DNA of 64,000 bases from Salimicrobium humidisoli (GCF_002295105.1 NZ_NSGH01000012.1:1-64000); one strand, 5' to 3'; numbered from the stretch's first letter, positions 45,958 through 56,050 are shown. Numbers and translations: made by a program. Notes: a model not told the origin generated them from the sequence alone.

Positions 45958-47124
45958 TCAGAAATTCCTCACTTCCTCACGATAGTTATCCAGAGCCTCT
46001 TTCAGACGTGGGAAATAATCGGAAGGGAATTCTTCCGTAATCGCTTTTGCCACCTCGAAAGCCACTACGTGCTCCATCACTACAGATGCAGCCGGTACCG
46101 CACAGGAATCAGAACGTTCAATACTTGCTGAGAAAGGTTCTTTCGATTCGATATCCACACTTTGGAGCGGCTTGTAGAGCGTAGGGATCGGCTTCATCAC
46201 TCCTTTAACGACAATCGGCATTCCGGTCGTCATACCGCCTTCGAATCCCCCGAGCCTGTTCGTCTTTCTGAAATAGCCCCGGTCCTCTTCCCAGCCTATT
46301 TCATCGTGAACCTCACTTCCGTTTTTCCGTGCAGCTTCAAAACCGATTCCGAATTCGACACCTTTGAAAGCGTTGATGCTCATTACACTGAAACCTATCT
46401 TCGCGTCCAGCTTCTTATCATACTGGACGTAAGAACCAAGTCCGGCAGGTACACCTTCCACGTAAACTTCAGCTACGCCGCCGATCGAATCACCTTCTTT
46501 TTTCGCATCGTCGATCGCCTTTTTCATTTCTTCGGTTGCACCGTCATCAAGGGTATTGACAGGGGACTCCTCAGCTTTCTTTATTCTTTCATCGATCGGC
46601 ATAGTCTCATCAAAAGGACTGACGATCCCTGCAATCTCCCTCACGTAGCCGGCTACCTTGATTCCGAGCTCTTCAAGAAGCACTTTAGCGACGGCACCTG
46701 CAGCAACCCTGGCAGCGGTTTCTCTGGCTGAAGACCTTTCCAGCACGTTTCTGAGATCTCTGTGGCCATATTTCATCCCGCCGTTAAGGTCGGCATGTCC
46801 CGGCCTCGGTCTCGTTACTGTACGTCTTATCTTCTCACCTTCAGGAAAAGGGTCCTCCCCCATAATATCCGTCCAATGCTTGAAGTCGTCGTTATGTATG
46901 ACCAGAGAAATCGGTGAACCAAGCGTGTATCCATGACGGACACCGGAAGTGATATCAGCTGTATCTTTTTCAATCTGCATACGTTTTCCGCGTCCGTGAC
47001 CTCCCTGCCTTCTTCTCAAAGAACCATTGATCTGTTCCTGAGTAATGGGAAGATGGGAAGGAATCCCTTCAATAATTGTTGTCAGTTGTTTTCCATGAGA
47101 TTCTCCAGCAGTCAAATAGCGCAT
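45958..47124 (-). CDS. aroC: Chorismate synthase
   Basis: The 388-residue FMN-dependent enzyme produces chorismate. [33 protein letters not shown] and the [17 protein letters not shown] block are diagnostic. The ATG at 47124 starts [11 protein letters not shown], as in the family; the GTG two codons earlier is unlikely. First gene of the aromatic operon; aroF in B. subtilis. Confidence 0.97.
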   Translation of the reverse strand: MRYLTAGESHGKQLTTIIEGIPSHLPITQEQINGSLRRRQGGHGRGKRMQIEKDTADITSGVRHGYTLGSPISLVIHNDDFKHWTDIMGEDPFPEGEKIRRTVTRPRPGHADLNGGMKYGHRDLRNVLERSSARETAARVAAGAVAKVLLEELGIKVAGYVREIAGIVSPFDETMPIDERIKKAEESPVNTLDDGATEEMKKAIDDAKKEGDSIGGVAEVYVEGVPAGLGSYVQYDKKLDAKIGFSVMSINAFKGVEFGIGFEAARKNGSEVHDEIGWEEDRGYFRKTNRLGGFEGGMTTGMPIVVKGVMKPIPTLYKPLQSVDIESKEPFSASIERSDSCAVPAASVVMEHVVAFEVAKAITEEFPSDYFPRLKEALDNYREEVRNF

Positions 47125-47157
47125 ATTCACCCCGACCTTTCTTGAATTTTACGTACT

Positions 47158-47166
47158 ACTATACCA
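47158..47166 (-). promoter_or_regulatory. aroC operon promoter (extended -10)
   Basis: TGG-TATAGT on the minus strand about 35 bp upstream of the aroC start; there is no good -35. Confidence 0.5.
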
Positions 47167-47337
47167 CATACTTTCCGGGTTGTGTGATTTAAAATTCTAA
47201 ATTGTAATACTATTAAAGATAATCCTCGGATTTAGTAATAGTAACGGACATGCTGATCCCCGGCTGTAGAAAAAGTACCTTCTCCACTCATAATAGATAA
47301 ATATTTTTCTACTGTAAAGCGTAGAAGCATAAAAGTA

Positions 47338-47370
47338 AAAATAAACCGCTTTCAGTATGAAAGCGGTGAA
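47338..47370 (-). terminator. Terminator of ndk
   Basis: On the minus strand ACCGCTTTCA and TGAAAGCGGT form a 10-bp stem, then TTATTTTTA. Confidence 0.8.
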
Positions 47371-47375
47371 GGTCT

Positions 47376-47822
47376 TCAGTAGATCCATTTGTCTTCATCT
47401 TTTTCGTAGTCCACGAACGGCTTTCCACCTGCGAATAGAGCGATTTCTCTTTCCGCACTTTCCTGGCTGTCGGACCCGTGGATCACGTTTTTCCCGACTG
47501 TCAGACCGTAATCGCCTCTGATAGTGCCGGGCTCCGAGTCTTTCGGATTTGTCGCACCCATCATTTTACGACCGATCGCAATCGCATTTTCACCTTCCCA
47601 CACCATGGCAAAAGAAGGATTGGATGTAATGAAACCTACGAGATCTTTAAAAAACGGCTTATCTTTATGTTCTGCGTAATGCTCTGATGCAAGTTCTTCC
47701 GTAACCTGCGTCATTTCCGCATATACGAGTTTAAGACCTTTCTTTTCAAACCGGGAAACGATTTCTCCCACAAGGTTACGCTGTACTCCGTCGGGTTTAA
47801 CCATAATGAACGTTCTTTCCAT
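47376..47822 (-). CDS. ndk: Nucleoside diphosphate kinase
   Basis: The 148-residue enzyme balances nucleoside triphosphates. [21 protein letters not shown] and the phospho-histidine block NVIHGSDS are intact. The ATG at 47822 lies behind GAGGTGG. In B. subtilis cheR lies between ndk and aroF; it is absent here. A cre-like sequence covers the transcription start. Confidence 0.97.
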   Translation of the reverse strand: MERTFIMVKPDGVQRNLVGEIVSRFEKKGLKLVYAEMTQVTEELASEHYAEHKDKPFFKDLVGFITSNPSFAMVWEGENAIAIGRKMMGATNPKDSEPGTIRGDYGLTVGKNVIHGSDSQESAEREIALFAGGKPFVDYEKDEDKWIY

Positions 47823-47846
47823 TGTGAACCACCTCACTGTAAAATA

Positions 47847-47860
47847 TGTAAGCGCTTGTA
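47847..47860 (+). promoter_or_regulatory. cre-like site (CcpA) at the ndk promoter
   Basis: TGTAAGCGCTTGTA matches eight of nine fixed positions of the CcpA consensus TGNAANCGNWNNCA in either orientation. It lies about 4-17 nt downstream of the predicted start, where CcpA blocks transcription. Confidence 0.55.
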
Positions 47861-47870
47861 CGCCTTTTAC

Positions 47871-47899
47871 ATTGTAACAAGTTTGATCCACATAAGCAA
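47871..47899 (-). promoter_or_regulatory. ndk promoter
   Basis: Minus-strand -35 TTGCTT (47894-47899), 17-nt spacer, -10 TACAAT (47871-47876). Confidence 0.5.
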
Positions 47900-47901
47900 T
47901 T

Positions 47902-48876
47902 TCAGGAATTCCTTTTACCGATATATTTGGCGATGGCTTTTAATGCCTGCTTGGGTCTCCCAGTCGGCAGCTGCTGAAGGGACTGGAACGCTTCCTTCAG
48001 ATAACGTTCACTGAGCTCTAACGACCTGTCGATGTAATCCCCTTCTTTCACTTTTCTGATGAACGGTTCCGCTTCCTCTTTTGTAAGAGTTGAAGTATGG
48101 GAGAAAGCTTTCCTCAGGTCTTCCCTGAATTCTTCATCTTCCTGTATGGCGTAAAGGACAGGCAGCGTTATATTCCCCTGCATCAGATCACTCCCCGCCG
48201 GTTTTCCCAGTTCTTCCTCGGATGAAGTGAAATCGAGTATGTCATCTATAATCTGATAACTCATACCTACATTATATCCGTACTTGTACAGGGCCCTTTC
48301 TTTTTTCAGGGAAGCCTCTCCTGCTATGGCTCCAAGACGACAGCTTTCCGCAATTAAAATAGCCGTTTTTCTCTTGATTCTGCGCAAATAAGTACGGAGG
48401 TTCTGATCCACTTCCCCTTTATCTTTGATCTGCTCAATTTCCCCTACACAAAGTTCCATCATCGTTTTTGACAGAACCTGGTGAGCTCTCATGTTTTCTA
48501 TGCTGCCCATGGCTTCGAGCGCAAGCGCAAACATATAATCACCCGTATACATGGCCACGTGATTGTCGTACTGTTCTTTTACAGTAAGGTCACCGCGTCG
48601 CAGCTTGGCATCGTCGATCACATCATCGTGGACGAGAGAGCCGGTATGAATAAGTTCAAGGGCCTTGGCACAATTCTTCATCTTATCAAAATCATACTTC
48701 CCGAATTTCCCTGCAAGCAGCACAAAAACAGGACGGATACGTTTCCCTCCTGCTTCAAGAAGCTGATTGGAAGCTTTCTGAAGCACTTTTTCCTCGGTGG
48801 AAACCGAATGCAACACTTCCATTTCAACTGCATCAAGGTCTTTATTTAAAAATGAATAAAGTTTAGTTAATTTCAT
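47902..48876 (-). CDS. hepT: Heptaprenyl diphosphate synthase component II
   Basis: The 324-residue catalytic subunit elongates the C35 side chain of menaquinone-7. The two aspartate-rich motifs [16 protein letters not shown] and [10 protein letters not shown] bind Mg-diphosphates, and GGKRIRP lies in the N-terminal third. It works with HepS encoded two genes upstream, with menG between, as in B. subtilis. Confidence 0.97.
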   Translation of the reverse strand: MKLTKLYSFLNKDLDAVEMEVLHSVSTEEKVLQKASNQLLEAGGKRIRPVFVLLAGKFGKYDFDKMKNCAKALELIHTGSLVHDDVIDDAKLRRGDLTVKEQYDNHVAMYTGDYMFALALEAMGSIENMRAHQVLSKTMMELCVGEIEQIKDKGEVDQNLRTYLRRIKRKTAILIAESCRLGAIAGEASLKKERALYKYGYNVGMSYQIIDDILDFTSSEEELGKPAGSDLMQGNITLPVLYAIQEDEEFREDLRKAFSHTSTLTKEEAEPFIRKVKEGDYIDRSLELSERYLKEAFQSLQQLPTGRPKQALKAIAKYIGKRNS

Positions 48877-48900
48877 ATACTTTCATCCTTGGTGTATAAA

Positions 48901-49605
48901 TTACTTTCTTCCCATGTGCATGGCCGCTACACCTGCTGAATAGGATTTCATCTCAACGTCGGAAAAGCCGGCATCTTCGAAAAGACGCTTAAGCTCGATT
49001 TTTCCGGGAAAACTTTTGGCAGATTCGTTCAGCCACTGATATTCTTTGAAACTTTCGGCAAACCACTTTCCGAGAAGGGGCATCACCTTCTCAAAATAAG
49101 CATAATACACCTTCTTGAAAACCGGATTTTCAGGCTGGCTCGTCTCCAGACAGACGACCGTTCCGCCAGGCTTCAGTACCCGGTACATCTCGGACAGGGC
49201 CTGAAAATAATCAGGAACATTACGAAGACCGAATCCTACCGTAACATAATCAAACGTATTATCTTCAAAAGGCAGAGCCATCGCGTTCCCGTGCTGATAT
49301 TCTATATTCATAAAGTGCGGCTGCTCGATTTTCTTCTTCACTGCTTCGGCTAACATGTTGTAGCTGAAGTCCACGCCGATGACGTGACCGCTGTTCCCTA
49401 CCGCATTGCCCATCGCCATCGTCCAGTCACCCGTGCCACAGCAGACGTCCAGTGCAAGTGACCCTTTTACGACGTCCATCCGTTTCATTACATCCCGTCT
49501 CCACAGCTTGTGCTGCTGAAAAGATATAATTGAATTCATTTTATCGTAACGGGTGGATATGTTTTCGAACACGCGGTGTACCCGTTCTTCTTTTCTTTCT
49601 TCCAT
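48901..49605 (-). CDS. menG: Demethylmenaquinone methyltransferase
   Basis: This 234-residue SAM-dependent enzyme performs the last step of menaquinone synthesis. [29 protein letters not shown] and the [15 protein letters not shown] block are characteristic of UbiE/MenG. It stands between hepS and hepT, and its product is the substrate of QcrB. Confidence 0.97.
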   Translation of the reverse strand: MEERKEERVHRVFENISTRYDKMNSIISFQQHKLWRRDVMKRMDVVKGSLALDVCCGTGDWTMAMGNAVGNSGHVIGVDFSYNMLAEAVKKKIEQPHFMNIEYQHGNAMALPFEDNTFDYVTVGFGLRNVPDYFQALSEMYRVLKPGGTVVCLETSQPENPVFKKVYYAYFEKVMPLLGKWFAESFKEYQWLNESAKSFPGKIELKRLFEDAGFSDVEMKSYSAGVAAMHMGRK

Positions 49606-49619
49606 TAGAATCTCATCCC

Positions 49620-50369
49620 TCAGTTAAATTCTTGTTCTAAATCTTCGTCGAGTTTCCTATACAATTCTTCCGGAACACTGCTTCCAGGGCCCAGATTTTT
49701 AAATGAATCATAGGCTTCTTTCTTATACTTCTCTATGTTATCAGCAATTTCATACGCATAGTTCTTCGACTGCTCAGGTTTGGAAAAAGCCTGGTTCTTT
49801 CCGGAGCCCCAGTTATTGAGACCTTTCACGAACATACTTTCCACTACAGCGCCACAGTCTCCGGGAGGCATGAAATGACACCATACATTGTAGGAAAGCA
49901 GAGTTTCCACTTTTTTATACGTTTGAACATACGAAGTCAGAGAATCGTGCCTTCCGTAGTATAAACGGACTTTCTGCTCGTTCACTTCCCTTATCGTTTT
50001 GGCAAGAACCTGAATGAAATCAAGGTCATTTATAAGTGAGAGCAGATGATAATATAAACCGCTGTAAAAATCACCGGCAAGTACGGTTAATTGCCTTTTG
50101 CGTACTTCATCCACTTCTTTGTTACTGTTATCTACCGTAACGAAATCGTGAGTATCCAGCGCCATCTGTACGAACATTACAGATAACAGATAATTATCGT
50201 CCATATTTTTCCGCTCAGGTAAATGATCAAACAAGTGTATGTAAGTTTTCATTTTTCTTTCATCTATAGCAGGTTCACCAATATGCTTACTGAGGTAAGG
50301 ATGGTAAGCGTAGGATGAAATCTGCTCTTTATAGTAGGTGATGCGACTGTTCAAGTCATTCATTTCCAT
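49620..50369 (-). CDS. hepS: Heptaprenyl diphosphate synthase component I
   Basis: The 249-residue non-catalytic, all-helical subunit sets product length together with HepT. The pattern [15 protein letters not shown] and the Bacillus gene order mtrB-hepS-menG-hepT identify it. I take ATG 50369 ([18 protein letters not shown]), behind AAAGGG; the longer frame upstream is not conserved. Confidence 0.93.
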   Translation of the reverse strand: MEMNDLNSRITYYKEQISSYAYHPYLSKHIGEPAIDERKMKTYIHLFDHLPERKNMDDNYLLSVMFVQMALDTHDFVTVDNSNKEVDEVRKRQLTVLAGDFYSGLYYHLLSLINDLDFIQVLAKTIREVNEQKVRLYYGRHDSLTSYVQTYKKVETLLSYNVWCHFMPPGDCGAVVESMFVKGLNNWGSGKNQAFSKPEQSKNYAYEIADNIEKYKKEAYDSFKNLGPGSSVPEELYRKLDEDLEQEFN

Positions 50370-50426
50370 CAGAAATCCCTTTCTTTCTGTACGTGCAGCC
50401 ATCAGTACCATTCCCCGCCCGGTAAG

Positions 50427-50660
50427 TTATAAACTCATTTCGCTTTCATTTGTTATTTCCCCGTGGCTCGTCTGAATCACGGCTTTTCCACGCACCTTAA
50501 CTGCTGACGTATGGTCGGTGAACTGGGCGATCATGACTTCTCCTTTATCCAGCTTCTCTGAATGATGGAATCTCGTATCACTGCCTCTCGTGAGCCCGAT
50601 CACGTTGACACCGTCTTCCAATGCCTTTATTACAAAAAACTCATTTGAATCTTTCATCAT
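50427..50660 (-). CDS. mtrB: Tryptophan RNA-binding attenuation protein TRAP
   Basis: The 77-residue protein forms an 11-subunit ring that binds tryptophan and (G/U)AG repeats to stop trp mRNA synthesis and translation. [32 protein letters not shown] and the RNA-binding [15 protein letters not shown] match the family closely. Its partner gene folE (mtrA), normally next upstream, is absent, and so is the trp operon in its usual place. It has its own promoter. Confidence 0.97.
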   Translation of the reverse strand: MMKDSNEFFVIKALEDGVNVIGLTRGSDTRFHHSEKLDKGEVMIAQFTDHTSAVKVRGKAVIQTSHGEITNESEMSL

Positions 50661-50686
50661 CTGTCCTCCTCACCTTTCTTTATTTA

Positions 50687-50715
50687 ACTATCGCTTATAT
50701 AAACTACCATGTCAA
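50687..50715 (-). promoter_or_regulatory. mtrB-hepS-menG-hepT promoter
   Basis: Minus-strand -35 TTGACA (50710-50715, perfect), 17-nt spacer, -10 GATAGT (50687-50692), just after the hbs terminator. Confidence 0.7.
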
Positions 50716-50732
50716 AAAAAATATTTTTAATA

Positions 50733-50760
50733 GAAAAAGGGTGCTCTTATGGCACCCTTC
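50733..50760 (-). terminator. Terminator of hbs
   Basis: On the minus strand AAGGGTGC and GCACCCTT form a stem, then TTTCT. Confidence 0.8.
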
Positions 50761-50777
50761 TTCACGCCCTATGTAGC

Positions 50778-51050
50778 TTATTTTACAGCATCTTTAAGGG
50801 CTTTACCTGGTTTGAACGCAGGAACTTTACTTGCTGGAATTTCAATTTCTTCTCCAGTTTGCGGGTTACGTCCTTTACGGGCGGAACGTTCGCGTACTTC
50901 AAAGTTCCCGAATCCAATCAGTTGAACTTTTTCACCATCTTTAAGTGAATCCATGATAGATTCGAATACAGAGTCTACTGCTTTTGTAGCGTCTTTCTTG
51001 GAAAGATCCGCCTGCTCAGAAACTGCATTGATTAGATCTGTTTTGTTCAT
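50778..51050 (-). CDS. hbs: DNA-binding protein HU
   Basis: The 90-residue nucleoid protein has [51 protein letters not shown] with the DNA-binding arm, and [16 protein letters not shown]. It matches HBsu-type HU. The ATG at 51050 lies behind GAGGTGA. It is monocistronic. Confidence 0.98.
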   Translation of the reverse strand: MNKTDLINAVSEQADLSKKDATKAVDSVFESIMDSLKDGEKVQLIGFGNFEVRERSARKGRNPQTGEEIEIPASKVPAFKPGKALKDAVK

Positions 51051-51060
51051 GATATTCACC

Positions 51061-51313
51061 TCCTCTCAAAGAAGGTTAACTCCTTCATCAGCCCCCGCGA
51101 ATACGGGGTGACATGCTCAATACTAAACGACTTCTTTCCGTTTTTCAATAGCTAAACGTACGATAAACGTTGATATTGCAGGGTTTTTTTAATAATAAGG
51201 GTTATTTTCGTGTGTTGAATTACATATTTTTACTTTTAAATACAATTTATTGAAAATACTGCACTTAATTTTCGCTGATTCAAATTCAGGCAGCAGGTTC
51301 ATCAGTCATCAAA
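51061..51313. other. hbs leader, promoter and spacer; no gene
   Basis: The hbs leader contains a small GC hairpin (CCCCG/CGGGG near 51095). The rest is AT-rich. In B. subtilis spoIVA lies here; nothing of it remains. Confidence 0.6.
51120..51148 (-). promoter_or_regulatory. hbs promoter
   Basis: Minus-strand -35 TTGAAA (51143-51148), 17-nt spacer, -10 TAGTAT (51120-51125). Confidence 0.65.
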
Positions 51314-51357
51314 AAAAGCCTGCGGACAAGCTGAGTCAGCTTTCCGCAAGCTTTTCT
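51314..51357 (-). terminator. Terminator after yphF
   Basis: On the minus strand GCTTGCGGAAAGCTGA pairs with TCAGCTTGTCCGCAGGC, followed by TTTTTTT. Confidence 0.88.
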
Positions 51358-51362
51358 TCTGT

Positions 51363-52085
51363 TCAAGGGGCCTGCTGCATAAATACCGGCTCCCCGTTCT
51401 CGATCGTATAAGGAGGGCTATAAACCGGAGCTACAGCCGAATGCTGCGTTAACAGGTATCTTATATCCTCGCCTGTGTCATAGGAATGGTCGTATTCCTT
51501 AAGAAAGCTGTTCAGATCCTTCCGGTAATCGATCAATACATCGCCGCTTCCGTTCACATACAGCGGCAACAGTTCACCGGAGTATGGACTTTTTACAGTC
51601 GGAGGTCCGTCCAGATTCAACTTTTCGTGATCCAGGCTGTAGACGCCCGGTGCAATTCTTTCTTTGTAGGGTGTAAACTGGTTTTTTTCTTCATAAAAAT
51701 GAAGTTTCGTTTCTATCTCCCGGATCTTTTCGGTTATTCTGAGATCTACGACTTTCACTTCAGCCTCTGTCTCCGGTTTAATAATGATGTACTGATAATA
51801 ACCGCCGTTTTCAAAAGCCGTTCCGGGTATCTCCATCAGTAAACCGGCTTCTTTCAGACGGGTGAAGTCTATCTGGTATTTCTGAAAAACAGGAGTTTCC
51901 TCCGGTTTCGTTTTAATCGGCAGGCGTCCACTCTGCTGCTGTTTGAACTTATCGACAGCATTCTGTACCTGGGCCAGCTGGGCATCGTTCGGAAGACTGT
52001 TAGCTGCTTTCTCGGATTGAGGGAACATACAACCACTTAACAATACCAATACCAGAAGCATAATCGGGTATTTAACTGTGTTCAT
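51363..52085 (-). CDS. yphF: YphF-like lipoprotein
   Basis: The 240-residue protein begins with a lipoprotein signal peptide: MNTVKYPIMLLVLVLLSGC, with the lipidated Cys at 19. The mature part is soluble with no recognised domain. By position (after yphE, gpsA) and length it matches B. subtilis YphF. Function is unknown. It is cotranscribed with the DUF2768 gene, 13 bp upstream. Confidence 0.85.
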   Translation of the reverse strand: MNTVKYPIMLLVLVLLSGCMFPQSEKAANSLPNDAQLAQVQNAVDKFKQQQSGRLPIKTKPEETPVFQKYQIDFTRLKEAGLLMEIPGTAFENGGYYQYIIIKPETEAEVKVVDLRITEKIREIETKLHFYEEKNQFTPYKERIAPGVYSLDHEKLNLDGPPTVKSPYSGELLPLYVNGSGDVLIDYRKDLNSFLKEYDHSYDTGEDIRYLLTQHSAVAPVYSPPYTIENGEPVFMQQAP

Positions 52086-52098
52086 CTGTTTCTCTCCT

Positions 52099-52296
52099 TT
52101 ACGGGGTAGGCCCGCTCAGTACTATGTACATAATGATAATTCCTCCTACAATCATACACAAATAAGCTATAACAGCTGTTATTACGGAGAAAACACCTTT
52201 CAACTTATGTCTGCTCAGTAAAATCAGCCCTACAGCCAAAAACATCAATATTATACCTGCAAAAGAAATCCACATTTTTATCAATGATAGTGACAT
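52099..52296 (-). CDS. yphE: DUF2768 family membrane protein (YphE)
   Basis: The 65-residue protein has two membrane helices (about 5-26, 34-60). It matches DUF2768/YphE by form and place between gpsA and yphF. The ATG at 52296 follows GGTAGGAG by 9 nt. Function is unknown. Confidence 0.8.
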   Translation of the reverse strand: MSLSLIKMWISFAGIILMFLAVGLILLSRHKLKGVFSVITAVIAYLCMIVGGIIIMYIVLSGPTP

Positions 52297-52360
52297 ATTG
52301 TCCAACTCCTACCTAGCTTTTCAGAAAAATCTTAGCATAAGCTTCCAAAAGGGTCAAAGC

Positions 52361-52401
52361 AAAAAACCGGTCCGCCTGACAATGCGGGAATCCGGTTTTT
52401 C
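52361..52401. terminator. Terminator after gpsA
   Basis: AAAAACCGG (52362-52370) and CCGGTTTTT (52392-52400) with an interior hairpin. Confidence 0.75.
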
Positions 52402-52439
52402 TGTTCAGGGTAAACGTCGTTCGAACGAAAGGACGTCTC

Positions 52440-53480
52440 TTACTTCTTCATCTTCTGATCAAGCACATCAACAAGATCTTCCATTTCATGACGTCTGACC
52501 CTGGTCATGAGCTGTTCCACTACTTCCCTCGGATCCGCATCCTTGAAAAGAATATAGTAGATACCGGAAGTGATGGGCATATTGATGTTCTGCTCTTCAG
52601 CCATCTGGAAGGCGGCTTCGGTGGTCCGCACGCCTTCAACTACCATACCCATGTCATCCAGAACGGTTTGAAGATTCTCTCCCTTACCGAGCTTGAAACC
52701 GGCTCTCCAGTTTCTGCTGTGAGAACTCGTGCAGGTGACAATCAAGTCACCGATCCCGGCAAGTCCGGAGAAGGTAAGAGGATTGGCTCCCATGGAAGTC
52801 CCGAGTCTCGCCACTTCGGCAAGTCCTCTTGTTATAAGAGCCGCCTTCGCATTATCCCCATACCCGAGACCATCGGAAATACCTGCACCAAGCGCAATAA
52901 TATTTTTCAAAGAACCGCCGAGTTCCACTCCTATCAAATCAGGAGAGGTGTATACGCGAAATTGGCTGTTGATAAAAAGACTTTGCACTTCTTCCGCGAT
53001 TTCAAGATTTTCAGAAGAGACGGTAACGGTCGTCGGCTGCCTTAACGCTACCTCTTCCGCATGCGAGGGACCGGATAACACGATAACAGCCCGGCGTTTC
53101 TCTTCCGGAATTTCTTCAGTAATGACTTCCGAGACGCGCTTGTATGTTTTCGGTTCGATTCCTTTGGAAGCGTGAATAACGGTTGCCGGTGAATCGAGAG
53201 CCGTTATGAGAGAACGACAAACCTCTCTCACCGCTTTGGTCGGTACAGCCAGAAGAATATAATCAGAATCTTCCACGCTTTCTGTAAGGTCATCGAATAC
53301 CTGAATGTTATCAGGCAGGGAAGCATTTTCCAGATATCTCTTATTCTCTCTCGTTTTCTTCATTTCTTCCGCATGCTCGACTCTGTGGGCCCACAGACGG
53401 ACCTGATGATCATTGTCGGCTAAAACGAGGGCAAGAGCTGTCCCCCAGCTCCCGGCACCAAGCACTGAAATGTTGGCCAT
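52440..53480 (-). CDS. gpsA: Glycerol-3-phosphate dehydrogenase [NAD(P)+]
   Basis: The 346-residue enzyme supplies glycerol-3-phosphate for phospholipids. The dinucleotide-binding VLGAGSWGTALA begins at residue 6; ELGGSLKNIIALGAGISDGLGYGDN holds the catalytic Lys. It follows der with a 20-bp gap and supplies substrate for the PlsC pathway encoded nearby. Confidence 0.97.
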   Translation of the reverse strand: MANISVLGAGSWGTALALVLADNDHQVRLWAHRVEHAEEMKKTRENKRYLENASLPDNIQVFDDLTESVEDSDYILLAVPTKAVREVCRSLITALDSPATVIHASKGIEPKTYKRVSEVITEEIPEEKRRAVIVLSGPSHAEEVALRQPTTVTVSSENLEIAEEVQSLFINSQFRVYTSPDLIGVELGGSLKNIIALGAGISDGLGYGDNAKAALITRGLAEVARLGTSMGANPLTFSGLAGIGDLIVTCTSSHSRNWRAGFKLGKGENLQTVLDDMGMVVEGVRTTEAAFQMAEEQNINMPITSGIYYILFKDADPREVVEQLMTRVRRHEMEDLVDVLDQKMKK

Positions 53481-53501
53481 TTATATCCCTCCCGTAAGTT
53501 T

Positions 53502-54812
53502 TTATGTTCTCTTTCTAGCAATGATGTGTATCGGTGTCCCTACAAATCCGAATGCTTCTCTTATCCTGTTTTCCAAAAAACGTTCATACGTAAAATGCAT
53601 CAGGTTCGGATCATTTACGAAGACTACGAATGTCGGAGGTTTTACTGCTACCTGAGTGGAATAGAAAATCTTCAACGTCTGTCCCTTGATCGATGGAGAA
53701 GGGTTCATTGCAAGCGCGTCCACGATAACTTCATTCAGCAGATTGGTCGACACTCTCTTGGCATGGTTCTCACTGGCCTGCACGACGGCAGGTAACAGCG
53801 TATGAATTCTCTTTTTAGTTTTTGCAGATAAGAAAACTATCGGAGCATAATCAAGATATCTGAAAGCCGAACGGACCTCATCTTCGAATTCCTTGATCGA
53901 AGTCTCGTCCTTATCTATAGTATCCCACTTATTCACCACAATCACTACTGATTTACCTGCCTCATGCGCATACCCGGCTATTTTTTTGTCCTGCTCCTGA
54001 ATACCCGTATCTGCGTCAATCAGAGCCAGAACTACATCCGATCTTTCAATTGCTTTAAGGGCTCGCATAACACTGTATTTTTCCGTGGATTCGTACACTT
54101 TCCCGCGTTTTCTCATGCCGGCGGTATCGATGATAACGAAATCCTGGTCATCCCTCGTAAAAGATGTGTCCACTGCATCTCTCGTAGTGCCGGCGATGTC
54201 ACTCACTATGACCCTTTCCTGACCGAGAAGGCTGTTAATAAGAGAAGACTTACCCACGTTGGGCCGTCCGATTACACTGAAACGTATAGTCTCGTCATCT
54301 TCCACCTCTTCCGGCAAGTCGGGGAAGTGAGTAATTGTTTCATCCAGAAGATCCCCGAGGCCAAGGCCATGGGAACCCGAAATCGGATAAGGATCACCGA
54401 AACCGAGAGAATAAAATTCGTAGATGCTTTCCCTCATCTCGGGGTTATCCACTTTATTCACGGCAAGTACTACGGGTTTATTCGACTTGAACAGAAGCTT
54501 ACTCACTTCTTCATCCGCTGCAGTAATCCCGTCCCGGCCGTTGACCATGAATATGATTACGTCCGATTCTTCTATCGCAATTTCGGCCTGTGCTCTCATC
54601 TGAACCAGAAGCGGTTCGTCCCCGAGTTCTATACCACCCGTATCTATGACATGAAACGTATGGTTCAGCCACTCTGCATCGGCGTATATTCTATCTCTTG
54701 TAACTCCGGGGGTATCTTCTACAATAGAGATCCGTTCCCCGACCAGTCTGTTAAATATGGTAGATTTTCCTACGTTTGGTCTTCCTACTATAGCTACTGT
54801 TGATTTCCTCAT
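53502..54812 (-). CDS. der: Ribosome assembly GTPase Der (EngA)
   Basis: This 436-residue essential GTPase has two tandem G domains (GRPNVGKST near residue 8, GRPNVGKSS near 180) and a C-terminal KH-like domain ending RKRT. It acts in 50S subunit maturation. Second-domain G motifs (DTAG, NKWD) are intact. Confidence 0.98.
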   Translation of the reverse strand: MRKSTVAIVGRPNVGKSTIFNRLVGERISIVEDTPGVTRDRIYADAEWLNHTFHVIDTGGIELGDEPLLVQMRAQAEIAIEESDVIIFMVNGRDGITAADEEVSKLLFKSNKPVVLAVNKVDNPEMRESIYEFYSLGFGDPYPISGSHGLGLGDLLDETITHFPDLPEEVEDDETIRFSVIGRPNVGKSSLINSLLGQERVIVSDIAGTTRDAVDTSFTRDDQDFVIIDTAGMRKRGKVYESTEKYSVMRALKAIERSDVVLALIDADTGIQEQDKKIAGYAHEAGKSVVIVVNKWDTIDKDETSIKEFEDEVRSAFRYLDYAPIVFLSAKTKKRIHTLLPAVVQASENHAKRVSTNLLNEVIVDALAMNPSPSIKGQTLKIFYSTQVAVKPPTFVVFVNDPNLMHFTYERFLENRIREAFGFVGTPIHIIARKRT

Positions 54813-55002
54813 GAAAGGTACATCCTTTCTTTCTTCCTCTATGAATTACTTTACTACATCTTAACCTTATCATTTTAGCAGAAGGGCGGGAATATGACAA
54901 TCTGTATTAATAACGTCGCATCATAAACATACCGGACAATATAGTGCGGCGCAGCCGGGCTGGTTTAAACACATTACAGACATTTCCCTATGTATATTTC
55001 CC

Positions 55003-55030
55003 ACAAAAAAAAGCCTGTATTCAGACTCCT
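55003..55030 (-). terminator. Terminator of fni
   Basis: On the minus strand AGTCTG-AATA-CAGGCT followed by TTTTTTTT; it overlaps the fni stop. Confidence 0.65.
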
Positions 55031-56034
55031 TTTTGGCTGATCCAATTTTTTGTTTCCCCATGCAGGATGTAAGGCTTTCCTTTCAGTTGCTCCACTTTTT
55101 CGCATCCGAGAATCATCATCACCGATTTCAGCTCGTGGTGGATCAGGTCTATCTTCCCACGCAGTGCCGATTCGCCATCTTCCATCAATGTTTTCAAAAT
55201 AGGACCCGCCATACCGAACGCCTTTGCTCCCAGTACCAGAGCTTTCGCTCCGTCCACGCCGGAACGTATACCTCCGGAAGCGATGATATGTTCCGCCTCC
55301 AGACTGTGCAATATGGAAACAGGTGTCGGGATACCCCAGGAATGGAAGCTGTCCATGCTATTATCCCTTCGTTCATTCTCCACTTTAGAGAAATTGGTGC
55401 CTCCCTTGCCTCCTACATCGACGTAGCGGCATCCGAGTGCCTGCAGTTCTTTCACCGTTTCTCCGGACATCCCGAAGCCTACTTCTTTCACTATGACCGG
55501 GACAGGAGACTCCGAGATCACTCTTCTGATATTTTCTATTCGGAATGAGAAATCCCTGTCCCCTTCCGGCATGACGACTTCCTGCACAGTATTCAGATGA
55601 ATCTGGAGGGCATCTGCGCGTAACATCTCTATGGCGACTTCCGCGTCTTCCCACGTAGCTTCGCTTCCTACGTTTGCAAAGATGACGCCATCAGGGTTCA
55701 CTTCGCGAACCACTTCATATGTTTTACGTTCATCCCTGTCTTTAATAGCGGCCATCTGAGAACCGACTGCCATGGCAATATTTTTTTCACCGGCAATTTC
55801 AGCCAGCTTTCTGTTTATTTCTTTCGTCTTTTCACCACCGCCACCTGTCATCGCATTCACAAAAAGAGGGGAACTTACATTAAGCTCCCCCAGTTGAACA
55901 GAAATATCCAGTTGCTCCCAATCCAGTTTGGCCAGGCTCCGGTGTACAATATCCACTTCATCGAAATAATGTACCGGCCCTTCGGAATGGTTAAGAGCAT
56001 GGCGGATGTGATCCAACTTGCGCTCTGATCTCAT
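55021..56034 (-). CDS. fni: Type 2 isopentenyl-diphosphate isomerase
   Basis: This 337-residue FMN enzyme interconverts IPP and DMAPP, the starters for heptaprenyl synthesis by HepST. RKLDHIRHAL, VNAMTGGG, AVGSQMAAI and GGKGGTNF are family blocks. The ATG at 56034 lies behind GGAGGTGG; the frame upstream of it is not conserved. B. subtilis yphA and seaA, next to der, are missing. Confidence 0.95.
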   Translation of the reverse strand: MRSERKLDHIRHALNHSEGPVHYFDEVDIVHRSLAKLDWEQLDISVQLGELNVSSPLFVNAMTGGGGEKTKEINRKLAEIAGEKNIAMAVGSQMAAIKDRDERKTYEVVREVNPDGVIFANVGSEATWEDAEVAIEMLRADALQIHLNTVQEVVMPEGDRDFSFRIENIRRVISESPVPVIVKEVGFGMSGETVKELQALGCRYVDVGGKGGTNFSKVENERRDNSMDSFHSWGIPTPVSILHSLEAEHIIASGGIRSGVDGAKALVLGAKAFGMAGPILKTLMEDGESALRGKIDLIHHELKSVMMILGCEKVEQLKGKPYILHGETKNWISQKGV

Positions 56035-56050
56035 CCTTCCACCTCCGGCT

